A stretch of DNA of 64,000 nt from Flavobacteriaceae bacterium GF1 (GTDB lineage: Bacteria; Bacteroidota; Bacteroidia; Flavobacteriales; Flavobacteriaceae). A model generated the notes under the pieces. That model was not told the DNA's origin. It saw only the letters and a program-made list of their open reading frames with translations, and did no database searches. This document shows positions 17,950-26,695 of the stretch, piece after piece. The DNA lies in the NCBI GenBank assembly GCA_009797885.1, contig WNKP01000001.1, positions 124,001 to 188,000 of the forward strand. The letters run 5' to 3'. Both the position numbers and the translations under genes were made by a program. Position 1 is the first letter of the stretch. Every line of letters starts with the position of its first letter.

Positions 17950-17987
17950 GCAACCAGATTGGTTAACCAGATTGGTTTGTTAAATTT
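17950..17987. promoter_or_regulatory. GntR operator before gntR
   Basis: On the minus strand, AACAAACCAATCTGGTTAAC followed by CAATCTGGTTG: a perfect TGGTTAACCA palindrome flanked by extra AACCAATC half-sites. It sits directly against the gntR start, overlapping the likely promoter (TAAATTTA). Shared with sites at 22907, 33010 and 35671. Confidence 0.75.
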
Positions 17988-18033
17988 ATGAAAAATACTT
18001 GATCAAATCACGTGTTTCTCCAGCTTTTCTTGG

Positions 18034-18071
18034 GAAAAAAGGGTTATTGACAAAATTTTGTCGAATAACCC
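18034..18071 (-). terminator. Intrinsic terminator of susD-1
   Basis: On the minus strand an inverted repeat AGGGTTATTCGACAAAA / TTTTGTCAATAACCCT is followed by TTTTTT. The stem is about 15 bp with a one-base bulge. It lies 34 bp after the susD-1 stop and separates the susCD transcript from gntR. Confidence 0.8.
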
Positions 18072-18104
18072 TGTACTTAACTAAACTAACTCAACTAATT
18101 ATGA

Positions 18105-19460
18105 TTAATACCCAGGATTCTGGGTAATTACTCCATCGCTTGCCAGCACTTCCGATATTGGAACGGGAAACAAGTGATAATCACTGTTTATGGTCTGTCC
18201 CATTTCAGCATCAACAGTACCCGTTCTGACCAAATCAAACCATCGATGTCCTTCAAAGGCCAACTCCAATCTTCTTTCGTCCTGAATGGCCTGTCTCACC
18301 AACGCCTGCGTATTAAGGACCGTGTGATCCAGGGCAGTTAATCCAGCCCTGGCCCGTAAGGGATCCAAAAGGTCCAGCACCTCCTCTGCGGAGGCACCAT
18401 TCTCATTCAATGTTTCCGCGTACAACAGAATAACATCCGCCAATCTCATTTCTATCCAGTCATGATCGGGACCTCCTGTTTGAGGGAATTTTGGAGAGGC
18501 CATAATATTTTCGTCAATAGTTACGGCCCTTCTTAAATCCAAAGTATCCCCTGCTTGAATGATGTCACCAGCGACGGCGTCAAAAGCAGCTATCAAATCG
18601 GGGTCCAAGGGCAACAACGATTTTGTATCTAGGCCTCCGGACCATGACCAAAACTCGGAGAACGTGTATTCATCCACCACAGAACTTGATATTTGGGTCG
18701 AAAATATGATTTCCGGATTCAAATCATTATCGACACCAAAAATATCTCCAAAGTTTTCCTGTAAACTGATTCCTGCTGCCGCAGCTCCATCGACAACGGC
18801 GGCCAAATGTGGTTCCGCACTGCTAAAATCCCCTCGATGTACATATACTTTGCCCAGCAATCCCTGAGCCGCATATCTTGAAGCCCTTCCATTTATGATT
18901 TCAGTACTTAAAGCAGCAATGGCATCCTGTAAATCGGGGATAATTATGGTATTGTACACATCATCAGCTGGTTGTCTTGCCACATCAAAAGTGGGAATGC
19001 TCTCTATATTTGGCACATCCAGAATTACACTGACGTCCCCAAAAACCATGACCAGTTTAAAGTAGGACAAGGCCCTTAAAAATTTTGCTTCACCAATATG
19101 GGTAGCGTTTGAAGAATTTTCAATAACGTTATTGGCACTGATTATGGATCGATATAAAGCGGTGTAGAAAGGCCCAAAAAACTGGTCTTCCATTACCACT
19201 AAATCGGGACCAAATCTGTCAAATTCAGGAAATGGTTCTTCTTCCATTAGCGCATTGTCCGCTCTAAAATCCCCCATCACCGCTATTGGCGTAACGGACC
19301 CGTGCTGATAGAAGTATGCCGCATTCAAAACTCCCGTAAAATCTTCCAATGAATCAGAACTGGCGATATTGGGTGGGAATTGGTCCAAATCATTATCGCA
19401 TGCCGTTATCAATAACAATGACCCCAATAAAAATGTATATACTGTTTTCATTTCTTTCAT
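18105..19460 (-). CDS. SusD-like glycan-binding lipoprotein, pair 1
   Basis: A 451-residue SusD/RagB lipoprotein; lipidated Cys21 in LLLITAC. The TPR-rich SusD fold is shown by FLRALSYFKLVMVFGDV (about 135-150), ASRYAAQGLLGKVYVHRGDF and the C-terminal DERRLELAFEGHRWFDLVRTG. It should cap the adjacent SusC barrel and hold alginate oligomers at the surface. An internal ATG three codons in (19451) is an equal start candidate. It follows susC-1 directly and is followed by a strong terminator. The substrate is inferred from the lyases and operator in this locus. Confidence 0.92.
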   Translation of the reverse strand: MKEMKTVYTFLLGSLLLITACDNDLDQFPPNIASSDSLEDFTGVLNAAYFYQHGSVTPIAVMGDFRADNALMEEEPFPEFDRFGPDLVVMEDQFFGPFYTALYRSIISANNVIENSSNATHIGEAKFLRALSYFKLVMVFGDVSVILDVPNIESIPTFDVARQPADDVYNTIIIPDLQDAIAALSTEIINGRASRYAAQGLLGKVYVHRGDFSSAEPHLAAVVDGAAAAGISLQENFGDIFGVDNDLNPEIIFSTQISSSVVDEYTFSEFWSWSGGLDTKSLLPLDPDLIAAFDAVAGDIIQAGDTLDLRRAVTIDENIMASPKFPQTGGPDHDWIEMRLADVILLYAETLNENGASAEEVLDLLDPLRARAGLTALDHTVLNTQALVRQAIQDERRLELAFEGHRWFDLVRTGTVDAEMGQTINSDYHLFPVPISEVLASDGVITQNPGY

Positions 19461-22400
19461 TTAAAAATTAACATTTAAACCAAGCGTGAAGCTTCTAACA
19501 ATGGGACTTGCACCTACTTGCACCCCAAATGTAGTAGGCCCTAAATAGCCACTGTTCCCAGTCTCAACACCCTCTGGATTAAAAGAGGTATAATCATCTC
19601 CCCACAAATACAACAAATTCGTTGCTGCGGCGTATACCCTTGCAGAACTTAACCCTATTTTATTGGTGAAGTCCTGATTGAATGTATATCCCAAAGTAAG
19701 GTTTCGCAGGGCGACATAAGATGCATCTTGTAAAGTGGCATCCGTTTGATTCCTATTCGCTGTATAGTGCTCTCCATTATGATCGGCGATACCATCATCA
19801 TCCACATCAAAACTATCCACCAATCGACCACCCCATTGTGAACCATAGTAGAGCGGGTCTATATTGTAGACTTCCCCTCCTTGGGCCCCTTGGAATTGGA
19901 ACGACATATCAAAAGCCTTATAGCTCATTGAACCATTCAAACCCCAGTAAAAGTCAGGTGTGTTTTGTCCTATTTTGACCAAATCCCCACCTTCTTCAAC
20001 CGTTCTTGTTCTATCGATTACACCATCACCGTTTTGATCTACTACATAAGATTCCCCGGTCTGGTTGTTCGGGTGCCTTGTCCCATCTTCCAAGAATCGC
20101 ATCTCAACATCCCCAATGGTTTCCAATCCCCACATTTCGCCAATTTCCCCGCCGACATAGTTTCGAAACACGGGACCTCTACCACTCTGGCCATAGATGA
20201 CGTCCGGCAATTCATCAATATCTCCCAAATCTGTAATTTCCGTATCAACCGTAGATAGGTTGGCACCGATATCCCAGGTGAAGTCCGGTTTTTGTACAAT
20301 GGTTGCGGATAGCTCCAGTTCCAGACCGGAACTTCTGACATCTCCTGAATTCAACCGTATTGAAGGGGTTCCAAAAACCTCCTCCACACTCTGATTGATC
20401 AAGATGTCCTCAATGTCGGAGGTGTAGTAATCCGCACTCAGTCGAATACGGTTTTTAAAGAACCCTAAGTCCAGACCATAGTTGGTCTCCGTATTGGTTT
20501 GCCACGTTAAATCGGTGTTAGCCACATCTGACGGAATTAGGAAGCCAATTCCCAGGGCAGTGGGCTGGGGATTCAAAAGACTCAATGAATTATACGCCCC
20601 TAAATCCGAAGTCGTTCCCAAAGAGCCGGTACTGAACCTTAGTTTTAATAAACTCAACGCATCCGATTTGTAAAACGATTCGTTATGCACGTTCCATCCT
20701 ACGGAAAGGGCCGGGAATGTTTCGAACCTATTATTGGCTCCGAAACGGGAATCCCCATCCCTTCGCAACGATGCCGAAAACAAATAGCGATTGTCATACG
20801 AATAGTTGACCCTTCCAAAAACACTCCTTCTTGTAATGGTCTCGTCCCGCTCCGTTACAATGATATCCGCCGGATCCAATAAGTTGTAGTTTATAATATC
20901 ACTGAATGGCACATTGGTACCCCGTAGGGCGGTCCCATTGATAAAGAAATTTTGAAATTCAAGTCCAGCTACCGCAGCGATGTCGTGCTTACCTATTGTC
21001 TTTGCAAAATTCAGGGTAGTTTCACTTAATATTGAAGTCCTTTTAACATCGGTTTGATCCAATGCAGTTTGATTGGTACGTCCTCTGGAATCGAACTCAA
21101 GCCCCCTCCAGAAATAGTCTTGGGTATCCCTAAGGTCTCCTCCCAAAACGGTTTTTATGTTCAGTCCATCTATAATTTGGTATTGCAAATACGAAGTAAG
21201 ATTGCCGAAATACGTTTTTTGATATCGATCCGTATTGTCAAGTTTTGTTGCGGGACCTGCATCTCCCGATCCTCCGATACCATTATTTGCCCTACCATAG
21301 TGCCAGTCTTGTGCAGTCATCCCTGGCTGTAATGTGTAGATACTGTTATTAAAAGGTGCGTCACCTCCCCTATACCCGCTATCAAATGAGGGCAATCCCA
21401 AGGCCTGTGCCTGAGCATCCAGTTGTTGAACAAATGCGATGGATTCCTCTGTATGATAGATGGGATGAACCGGATATGCCCTCAAAAGGTCCCTCATGTC
21501 ATGGCCCACAATATCCCTATCCGATACAAATCCATTGAAACTTATACCTGTCTTGAACTTGTCGCCCAGTTTCGCATCAATATTCAAACGTGCATTGAAT
21601 CTTTCAAACCCTTGGGTAATCACCACACCTTCCGTTTTTTGATAACCCACGGAAGCAAAATAATTTACATCTTCAGTTCCTCCACTCATGCTGAAGTCGT
21701 GGTTCATGGTATAGCCATTTCGGAAAAACCAATCTTCTATGCCCACTACACCAGGTGATTCCTCATAAGCGGTTAATCGATACTCCAAAAATGCAGGGTC
21801 TATTTGAGAAACATCCCAATTACCAGCGGCAATCTCTGCTCTGGAGATGGCAGCCCATTCGCGTCCATTTTTAAGAATATTGTCCCTATACTTGCTTGAG
21901 GTGCTTACGAAAGTATTATAGCTAAAACTGGCTTTACCTTGTCTTCCCTTTTTAGTCGTGACCAAAATAACCCCGTTTGCTCCCCGTGAACCATAAATAG
22001 CGGCCGAGGCAGCATCCTTTAATACTTCCAGGCTTTCAATATCATTGGGGTTAACCGTTGCCAAACTTCCTGAAATTGGATACCCATCCACAACAATCAG
22101 TGGATCTTGATTACCATTAACGGATGATGCCGCCCTTATTTGAATCTTGGGATCGGCACCTGGTGCCCCATCTTGATTTTGAATCAAAACCCCGGATAAC
22201 TTACCTCCCAATGCCTCATCTACGCGATTGGCCTGGATTGCTGCAATTTCACCGCCTTCTACTTTAGCGACAGCACCCGTTAAAGAAGATTTTTTTAGGG
22301 TACCATAACCAATTACCACGACCTCGTCCAATTTTTGCGAATCTTCCTGCAACACAATGTCCAAGGTTTGTTGATCTGTGATTTCCACGGTTTGTGTAGT

Positions 22401-22634
22401 ATAGCCTATATATGAAAAGCGCAGGGCTTCTCCCGAGGCTACTTCAACCGTATAATTTCCATCAAAATCGGTCTGAACACCGCGAGTGGTGTTCACCACA
22501 ATAACATTCACCCCTGGGACAGGGGTATCGTTTACATCCGTTACCGTTCCCGAAACGGTAAAGGTTTGTTGTGCAAATAGCTGGATGGTACCAAGTACCC
22601 ACCCAACTAAAAAAAGTTTAGTTCTTAAGCTCAT
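19461..22634 (-). CDS. SusC-like TonB-dependent oligosaccharide importer, pair 1
   Basis: A 1057-residue outer-membrane importer: signal peptide 1-21, carboxypeptidase regulatory-like domain about 26-95, TonB-box region LDEVVVIGYG at 102-111, plug domain about 115-235 (GSRGANGVILVTTKKG) and a C-terminal barrel ending SFTLGLNVNF. Its first 60 residues are nearly the same as those of susC-2, while later parts differ strongly. The leader and operator are also duplicated. Together with susD-1 it forms a pair thought to bring alginate oligomers into the periplasm. A different oligomer length or mannuronate/guluronate preference from pair 2 is possible. Confidence 0.93.
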   Translation of the reverse strand: MSLRTKLFLVGWVLGTIQLFAQQTFTVSGTVTDVNDTPVPGVNVIVVNTTRGVQTDFDGNYTVEVASGEALRFSYIGYTTQTVEITDQQTLDIVLQEDSQKLDEVVVIGYGTLKKSSLTGAVAKVEGGEIAAIQANRVDEALGGKLSGVLIQNQDGAPGADPKIQIRAASSVNGNQDPLIVVDGYPISGSLATVNPNDIESLEVLKDAASAAIYGSRGANGVILVTTKKGRQGKASFSYNTFVSTSSKYRDNILKNGREWAAISRAEIAAGNWDVSQIDPAFLEYRLTAYEESPGVVGIEDWFFRNGYTMNHDFSMSGGTEDVNYFASVGYQKTEGVVITQGFERFNARLNIDAKLGDKFKTGISFNGFVSDRDIVGHDMRDLLRAYPVHPIYHTEESIAFVQQLDAQAQALGLPSFDSGYRGGDAPFNNSIYTLQPGMTAQDWHYGRANNGIGGSGDAGPATKLDNTDRYQKTYFGNLTSYLQYQIIDGLNIKTVLGGDLRDTQDYFWRGLEFDSRGRTNQTALDQTDVKRTSILSETTLNFAKTIGKHDIAAVAGLEFQNFFINGTALRGTNVPFSDIINYNLLDPADIIVTERDETITRRSVFGRVNYSYDNRYLFSASLRRDGDSRFGANNRFETFPALSVGWNVHNESFYKSDALSLLKLRFSTGSLGTTSDLGAYNSLSLLNPQPTALGIGFLIPSDVANTDLTWQTNTETNYGLDLGFFKNRIRLSADYYTSDIEDILINQSVEEVFGTPSIRLNSGDVRSSGLELELSATIVQKPDFTWDIGANLSTVDTEITDLGDIDELPDVIYGQSGRGPVFRNYVGGEIGEMWGLETIGDVEMRFLEDGTRHPNNQTGESYVVDQNGDGVIDRTRTVEEGGDLVKIGQNTPDFYWGLNGSMSYKAFDMSFQFQGAQGGEVYNIDPLYYGSQWGGRLVDSFDVDDDGIADHNGEHYTANRNQTDATLQDASYVALRNLTLGYTFNQDFTNKIGLSSARVYAAATNLLYLWGDDYTSFNPEGVETGNSGYLGPTTFGVQVGASPIVRSFTLGLNVNF

Positions 22635-22820
22635 TTGTTAAATAGTTAATTTACATCTTGAGTTAATTCCAATTCCCCTAAGGGAACCGACGAATCATCC
22701 TAATTGCAACAAATAGCCTTTATAGTATCTGGAAGAATTTAGTTATTTTAGAGTTCTTCAAATGCGCATACCATATGTGTATTTGTTGATTTTACTTCCC
22801 TCCGAAAGAAGTAATGCATC

Positions 22821-22850
22821 AAAAGGATAGGCGTGCACCTGTCCTTTTTT
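22821..22850. terminator. Hairpin in susC-1 leader
   Basis: Plus strand AAAAGGATAGG - CGTGCA - CCTGTCCTTTT followed by more T: a stem of 11 pairs with one G-T wobble. As a plus-strand terminator it could end a short antisense RNA; on the susC strand it has only a TTTT tail and could attenuate. The counterpart at 32924-32953 keeps a fully paired stem. Confidence 0.5.
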
Positions 22851-22906
22851 TTATGGTCAACTAAAACGTCATTCGCTATGGGTTTTATTGATTTCGGTTT
22901 GCTCAA

Positions 22907-22942
22907 CCAAACTGGTTAACCAATTTGGTTTACCAAATATAT
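22907..22942 (-). promoter_or_regulatory. GntR operator overlapping susC-1 promoter
   Basis: CCAAACTGGTTAACCAATTT followed by GGTTTACCAAATATAT: one perfect palindrome (TGGTTAACCA) and one near-palindrome (TTGGTTTACCAA). On the minus strand TATATTTG (22941-22934) matches the Bacteroidota -7 element, so a bound repressor would block initiation. The 36 bp are identical at 33010-33045. Confidence 0.8.
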
Positions 22943-23056
22943 GTTATACTAGCGTTAAAAAAAAATGATTTTGTCATTTAAATGTTAAAATTTTGGGCGT
23001 TCCCTTCCTTTGTTTAAGAAAGTTTTAAGAGCTCTAAACAGAACGGTATGATCCTA

Positions 23057-23105
23057 TATCGTCATGGCCTAAAATCCTTGGAGTTGGACTAAAAACATCC
23101 ATTGG
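23057..23105 (-). pseudogene. Relic of the kdgF 3' end
   Basis: The minus strand reads MDVFSPTPRILGHD, matching the C-terminus of KdgF (IDVFSPIREDFMQS). GATGTTTTTAGTCC is shared exactly, and the spacing from this block to the common AACAGAACG block is 47 bp here against 48 bp beside the intact gene. No start or upstream coding part remains. It marks the edge of a duplicated kdgF-operator-susC segment. Confidence 0.55.
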
Positions 23106-23268
23106 GCTTGTCCTTTAACTACAGGGTCACTACCGTTAACATAAGATTCAAAAGAAGTAAAACATCATCAATGGTATGGAGATAACTCTGCTAAGCGGGC
23201 TAAGTAATTCATCACGCCTTCCCTTACGGAAAACGCTTCTTCATTGGTCCTTGATATTCTTGTTCGTT

Positions 23269-24192
23269 TCAATGGGAAACCTCAAGTTCATAAAATTTGA
23301 CGGTTGCATAGGCTCCATCATCACTGGTTTGCAAATAATTTCCCGCTTTAAAGTAGTTTTCAAAAATGCCCCACTTCTTAATATTGTCATCCTCATAAAC
23401 CACTGCTTCGGAATCATTCAATATTACCTCCATTCTACCCTCAGCAATCAGCACTTCCAATGAGAATGGATTAAAACCTACTTCTTCATTGAAATTAAAG
23501 CCATCATCATCTGTCCATGCATCCGTATGCAATATTTCCGTATCCGAAACATTGGGATTTTTGAGAACCTTGGTCTTTACCCTAACCTTTCCATCCTGCC
23601 AGTATATTTTGAGCATGGGTGGGGCATTATTGTCCTTTTGCCCGATCAAATCCCGTTGGGCGTTGGTCAAACGTCCATGGATCTGCATAATAATGGTCCT
23701 ATGGTAGTCCTTATCCAAATCTTGTGAAATGGCCTCCATTTCCAATCTTCCTTTAAGCCTACCTCCTTGGGAAAAGGTCCAATTGACCGAGTTGCTACCC
23801 GGTTCCATCTGTTCCCTAAGTTCCGTTCTGGACCTGGAGGAGTTTGGGGTGGTGGCTCCAGGATAGGTATGGAACACCAATGCTCCCGCTATGGAATCAT
23901 TGTACATGAACGGTTTCAAGGTTTCGTTTGTGGCGTACGCCAATATTTCTGGTGGTTCCACCTCAATGGGTCTACCATCCCTTCCTATGGGAAGGGTCAC
24001 CTTCCAATGGTTTAAATCGATTTCCGGCAGTACGTATGTGGGGTCCGTGGTCTCCTCCACAATCCCGGTAGGTGTCCCTTCTTCAGCACCTATTTCTTCC
24101 TGGATTTCCTGATGTACCTCCTCTTTGGAATCACAACTTTGACAAGAGGCCAAAGTAACCAGCAAGCCCATAAACCAAAAAACAGATCTCAT
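23269..24192 (-). CDS. PL7 alginate lyase, lipoprotein, copy a
   Basis: A 307-residue family 7 polysaccharide lyase cutting alginate by beta-elimination. Lipidated Cys is probably Cys17 (VTLASC), and an acidic linker (about 21-55) precedes one catalytic domain. All three PL7 signatures are present: R122-T-E-L-R126, Q170-I-H172 and YFKAGNY at 280-286. The QIH form is usually associated with activity on guluronate-containing blocks. It lies 9 bp after a second PL7 gene with the same 307-residue length; their catalytic halves share long identical runs such as LTNxQRxLIGQKDNNAPP. Surface display is inferred from the acidic linker. Confidence 0.92.
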   Translation of the reverse strand: MRSVFWFMGLLVTLASCQSCDSKEEVHQEIQEEIGAEEGTPTGIVEETTDPTYVLPEIDLNHWKVTLPIGRDGRPIEVEPPEILAYATNETLKPFMYNDSIAGALVFHTYPGATTPNSSRSRTELREQMEPGSNSVNWTFSQGGRLKGRLEMEAISQDLDKDYHRTIIMQIHGRLTNAQRDLIGQKDNNAPPMLKIYWQDGKVRVKTKVLKNPNVSDTEILHTDAWTDDDGFNFNEEVGFNPFSLEVLIAEGRMEVILNDSEAVVYEDDNIKKWGIFENYFKAGNYLQTSDDGAYATVKFYELEVSH

Positions 24193-24201
24193 AGTATACG
24201 G

Positions 24202-25125
24202 TTAGTGTTCAACGTCCAGTTCATAAATTTTTACTTTGGCAAAAGCACCTTCATCCCTGGTCTGGAGATAATTGCCAGCCTTGAAGTAATTCTCAAAAAT
24301 GCCCCACTTTCTTATACTGATATCGTCATAAACAAAAAACTCATTTTTATTTAAAGAGACCACCATTTTGCCGTCCGTAACGTTTACCCCTATCAGAAAC
24401 TTTCTAAAACCAACTTCCTCCTCAAACGTTCTACCCTTATCATCTCCCCACGCTTCTTTATGCAATATGCCGACCTGGTCGACATCCGCATATTTTAGCA
24501 CTTTGGTCTTCACTCGTATCTTACCGTCCTGCCAATAAATCTTAAGGATGGGTGGTGCATTATTGTCTTTTTGTCCAATCAACTCCCGCTGTTCGTTAGT
24601 GAGCCTTCCATGGATTTGGGCTATGATCACTTTATGATATTTTCCATCTTTCGCTTTGGAAACCTCCCCCATGGCCATCTTGGCTTTTAAACGGCCCCCT
24701 TGGGCAAATGTCCAGTTTGTGTTGTTGTCACCGGAAACCATTTGTTCCCTAAGTTCAGATCTCGAATATTTTGTATTTGCGGTGGTTGAATTTGACGGAT
24801 ACGCATGAAAGACCAGAGCTCCCGCCACGGAATCATTATACATATAGGGGGTAAGAGATTCATTGGTGGCATAGTCCAATATAGCAGGTGGTTGAACGGT
24901 CAAGGCCTTACCTTTTCCATTACCTTCCGGAATGGTAACGCTCCAATGCCTTAAATCAACTTTTGGCAGGCGATACTTCTTTTTTTTCTTCTTACGCTTT
25001 TCAACCTTTACATCCGAGTCTGCAACGCTATTTGTCTTTTCCTGACAAATAGCGTTAACAGATAGAAGTGTGATTAGTATAAAACTTACCGTTTCTTTTC
25101 GGAGATGTCTCATTTGCCTTATCAT
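24202..25125 (-). CDS. PL7 alginate lyase, copy b, with poly-lysine linker
   Basis: A 307-residue PL7 lyase paralogous to the next gene. Signatures: R122-S-E-L-R126, Q170-I-H172 and YFKAGNY near the end. The signal peptide (SFILITLLSVNAICQ) lacks a clear lipobox, so it may be periplasmic or secreted rather than lipidated. The linker carries a very basic stretch (EKRKKKKKKYR, 42-52) where the paralog is acidic, an unusual contrast that could tether it to polyanionic alginate. ATG codons at 25125 and 25113 are both plausible starts. It follows the PKD lipoprotein gene in the susC-2 operon. Confidence 0.9.
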   Translation of the reverse strand: MIRQMRHLRKETVSFILITLLSVNAICQEKTNSVADSDVKVEKRKKKKKKYRLPKVDLRHWSVTIPEGNGKGKALTVQPPAILDYATNESLTPYMYNDSVAGALVFHAYPSNSTTANTKYSRSELREQMVSGDNNTNWTFAQGGRLKAKMAMGEVSKAKDGKYHKVIIAQIHGRLTNEQRELIGQKDNNAPPILKIYWQDGKIRVKTKVLKYADVDQVGILHKEAWGDDKGRTFEEEVGFRKFLIGVNVTDGKMVVSLNKNEFFVYDDISIRKWGIFENYFKAGNYLQTRDEGAFAKVKIYELDVEH

Positions 25126-25150
25126 TTATCTTCCCGATTTCATTCCGGAA

Positions 25151-26695
25151 TTAAAATCCAGGGGTATTAATAACGACATCTGTCAAGAATACTTCGTTAT
25201 CCCCAGAAACCGTAGTGGTTGGAACAAAATAGAAGATGACAAATTTCTGGTCCGTTGATGTCAAAATATCATCTGCATTCTCATCTACCCTGCTTTGGGG
25301 AAAGCTAAATGTGGCATCTGCCGTAAAGCTAAAGGTAACTTGTTGCCAACCATCCACAGCATCGGAAATTACGGGTTGGGTAACGAGTGCCAACGAAGCC
25401 AGTTCCGTATCGGCAGCCGGTTGATCGGATAAAATATAGAATGTTCCTTCCAAATCGCCTACAGGCGTACTTTCCGTTCTTATAAAGGCAGAAATCGAAT
25501 ATTCCACTCCCGTTTCAACCTCAAAGGGTTGATAGGCCCTTTCACCAGAACTGTCAAACTTGAGCGATCTATCGGAAGTACCTCCTGCCGATGTTGCATC
25601 CGTGCCCGATGAGCTCGCTTTGTCCGTTGTTCCTGTACCGCCATTATTGGCAGGGGTTTGAACCCAAGCTTCCAAAGCTTCATTCCTCCAGAAGTCAAAA
25701 GGAGTGTTCGTCCCATCGTTAAAAGTATTGTCCGGATTCACGGTCCAGGCATCAACCAAATCATTGTTGTTGTTTTGGGAAGTAGGATAGGTCTGGAAAT
25801 CCGCATTTTGGATAACCGCGGCAAACGTAGCTTCAATTCCTCCAACAGCTACGGCCTGTGTAATACTTTTTGAAACACCGGCTTCATTGGTCGTGGTCAA
25901 CGTAACATCATAGGTACCATCAGCAGCATAGGTATGGGTTGGATTAACTTCTGTGGACGTATTACCATCCCCAAAATCCCAACTGTGTGATACGGCCAAA
26001 AGCGAACTGTCCGTAAACTCAGCGGTTAAGGATGAGGTAGTGAACGTAAAATTAGGCACTGTGGACAATACCAGACCCTGGATAATTTTGCTTGTGGCTA
26101 CCTCAACACCCAAAAAGTTGGTTGCTGTAAGCGTTACTTCAAAAATATCAGCAGTGGCATAGATATATATCGGACTAAAATTGGGGTCTTCCTCGGTATC
26201 CTCTTCAGAACTCCACTCCACAGTTTGTCCATCCCCAAAATCCCACACCAATTCAAGGGCCCCGGTAGTCAGGTTTTCAAAAGTCACCTCGGAATCCACC
26301 GTACTAAAATCAAAGTTGACAAACATGGGGGATACTTCGGTTGAATCAACCGCGGTTAGACCGTCCGAACTGGTCGTTGTCAATTTCACCTTGTACAAAC
26401 CGCCGATGGCATAAGTATAGTTTGGGTTTGCTTCCGATGATGTCCCACCATCTCCAAAATCCCATAAATAGGAAACTGCATCCGTGGAATAACTCCTAAA
26501 TACTATAGATAGGTTATCATCCGAATTGGTACTTGTAGTGAACAGGGTATTGGGCTGTATGTTGTTGATATTACCTGTTGGCGGTACAAATTCCTCGAAT
26601 GTTGAATCGTAACAGGACAAAAAGCTTACCAATACAAATGATAAAGCCAAAACACTACTAATGGAATATTTAATTTTCTTGCACATGATCCTCAT
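25151..26695 (-). CDS. PKD-repeat surface lipoprotein (SusE-position)
   Basis: A 514-residue lipoprotein with lipobox VSFLSC (Cys about 28) and three PKD domains, each marked by WDFGDG: about 52-125, 128-208 and 210-290. A C-terminal beta-sandwich of about 220 residues (AYQPFEVETGVEYSISAFI) looks like a carbohydrate-binding module. It stands where SusE/F-type proteins are found, after susCD and before the lyases, so it probably displays an alginate-binding domain away from the cell surface. The ATG overlaps the TGA of the preceding gene. Direct binding to alginate is inference. Confidence 0.8.
   Translation of the reverse strand: MRIMCKKIKYSISSVLALSFVLVSFLSCYDSTFEEFVPPTGNINNIQPNTLFTTSTNSDDNLSIVFRSYSTDAVSYLWDFGDGGTSSEANPNYTYAIGGLYKVKLTTTSSDGLTAVDSTEVSPMFVNFDFSTVDSEVTFENLTTGALELVWDFGDGQTVEWSSEEDTEEDPNFSPIYIYATADIFEVTLTATNFLGVEVATSKIIQGLVLSTVPNFTFTTSSLTAEFTDSSLLAVSHSWDFGDGNTSTEVNPTHTYAADGTYDVTLTTTNEAGVSKSITQAVAVGGIEATFAAVIQNADFQTYPTSQNNNNDLVDAWTVNPDNTFNDGTNTPFDFWRNEALEAWVQTPANNGGTGTTDKASSSGTDATSAGGTSDRSLKFDSSGERAYQPFEVETGVEYSISAFIRTESTPVGDLEGTFYILSDQPAADTELASLALVTQPVISDAVDGWQQVTFSFTADATFSFPQSRVDENADDILTSTDQKFVIFYFVPTTTVSGDNEVFLTDVVINTPGF

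Larger units (their letters stand above)
22635..23268. other. Duplicated susC-1 leader, operator and kdgF relic region
   Basis: A 634-bp gene-free stretch. From the susC side it holds a leader of about 270 bp with a hairpin (22821-22850), the GntR operator and promoter (22907-22942), a stretch matching the 3' side of kdgF (about 23057-23105), and about 160 bp in which I see nothing. Positions 22635-23050 match 32737-33158 at most bases by eye. Confidence 0.7.
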
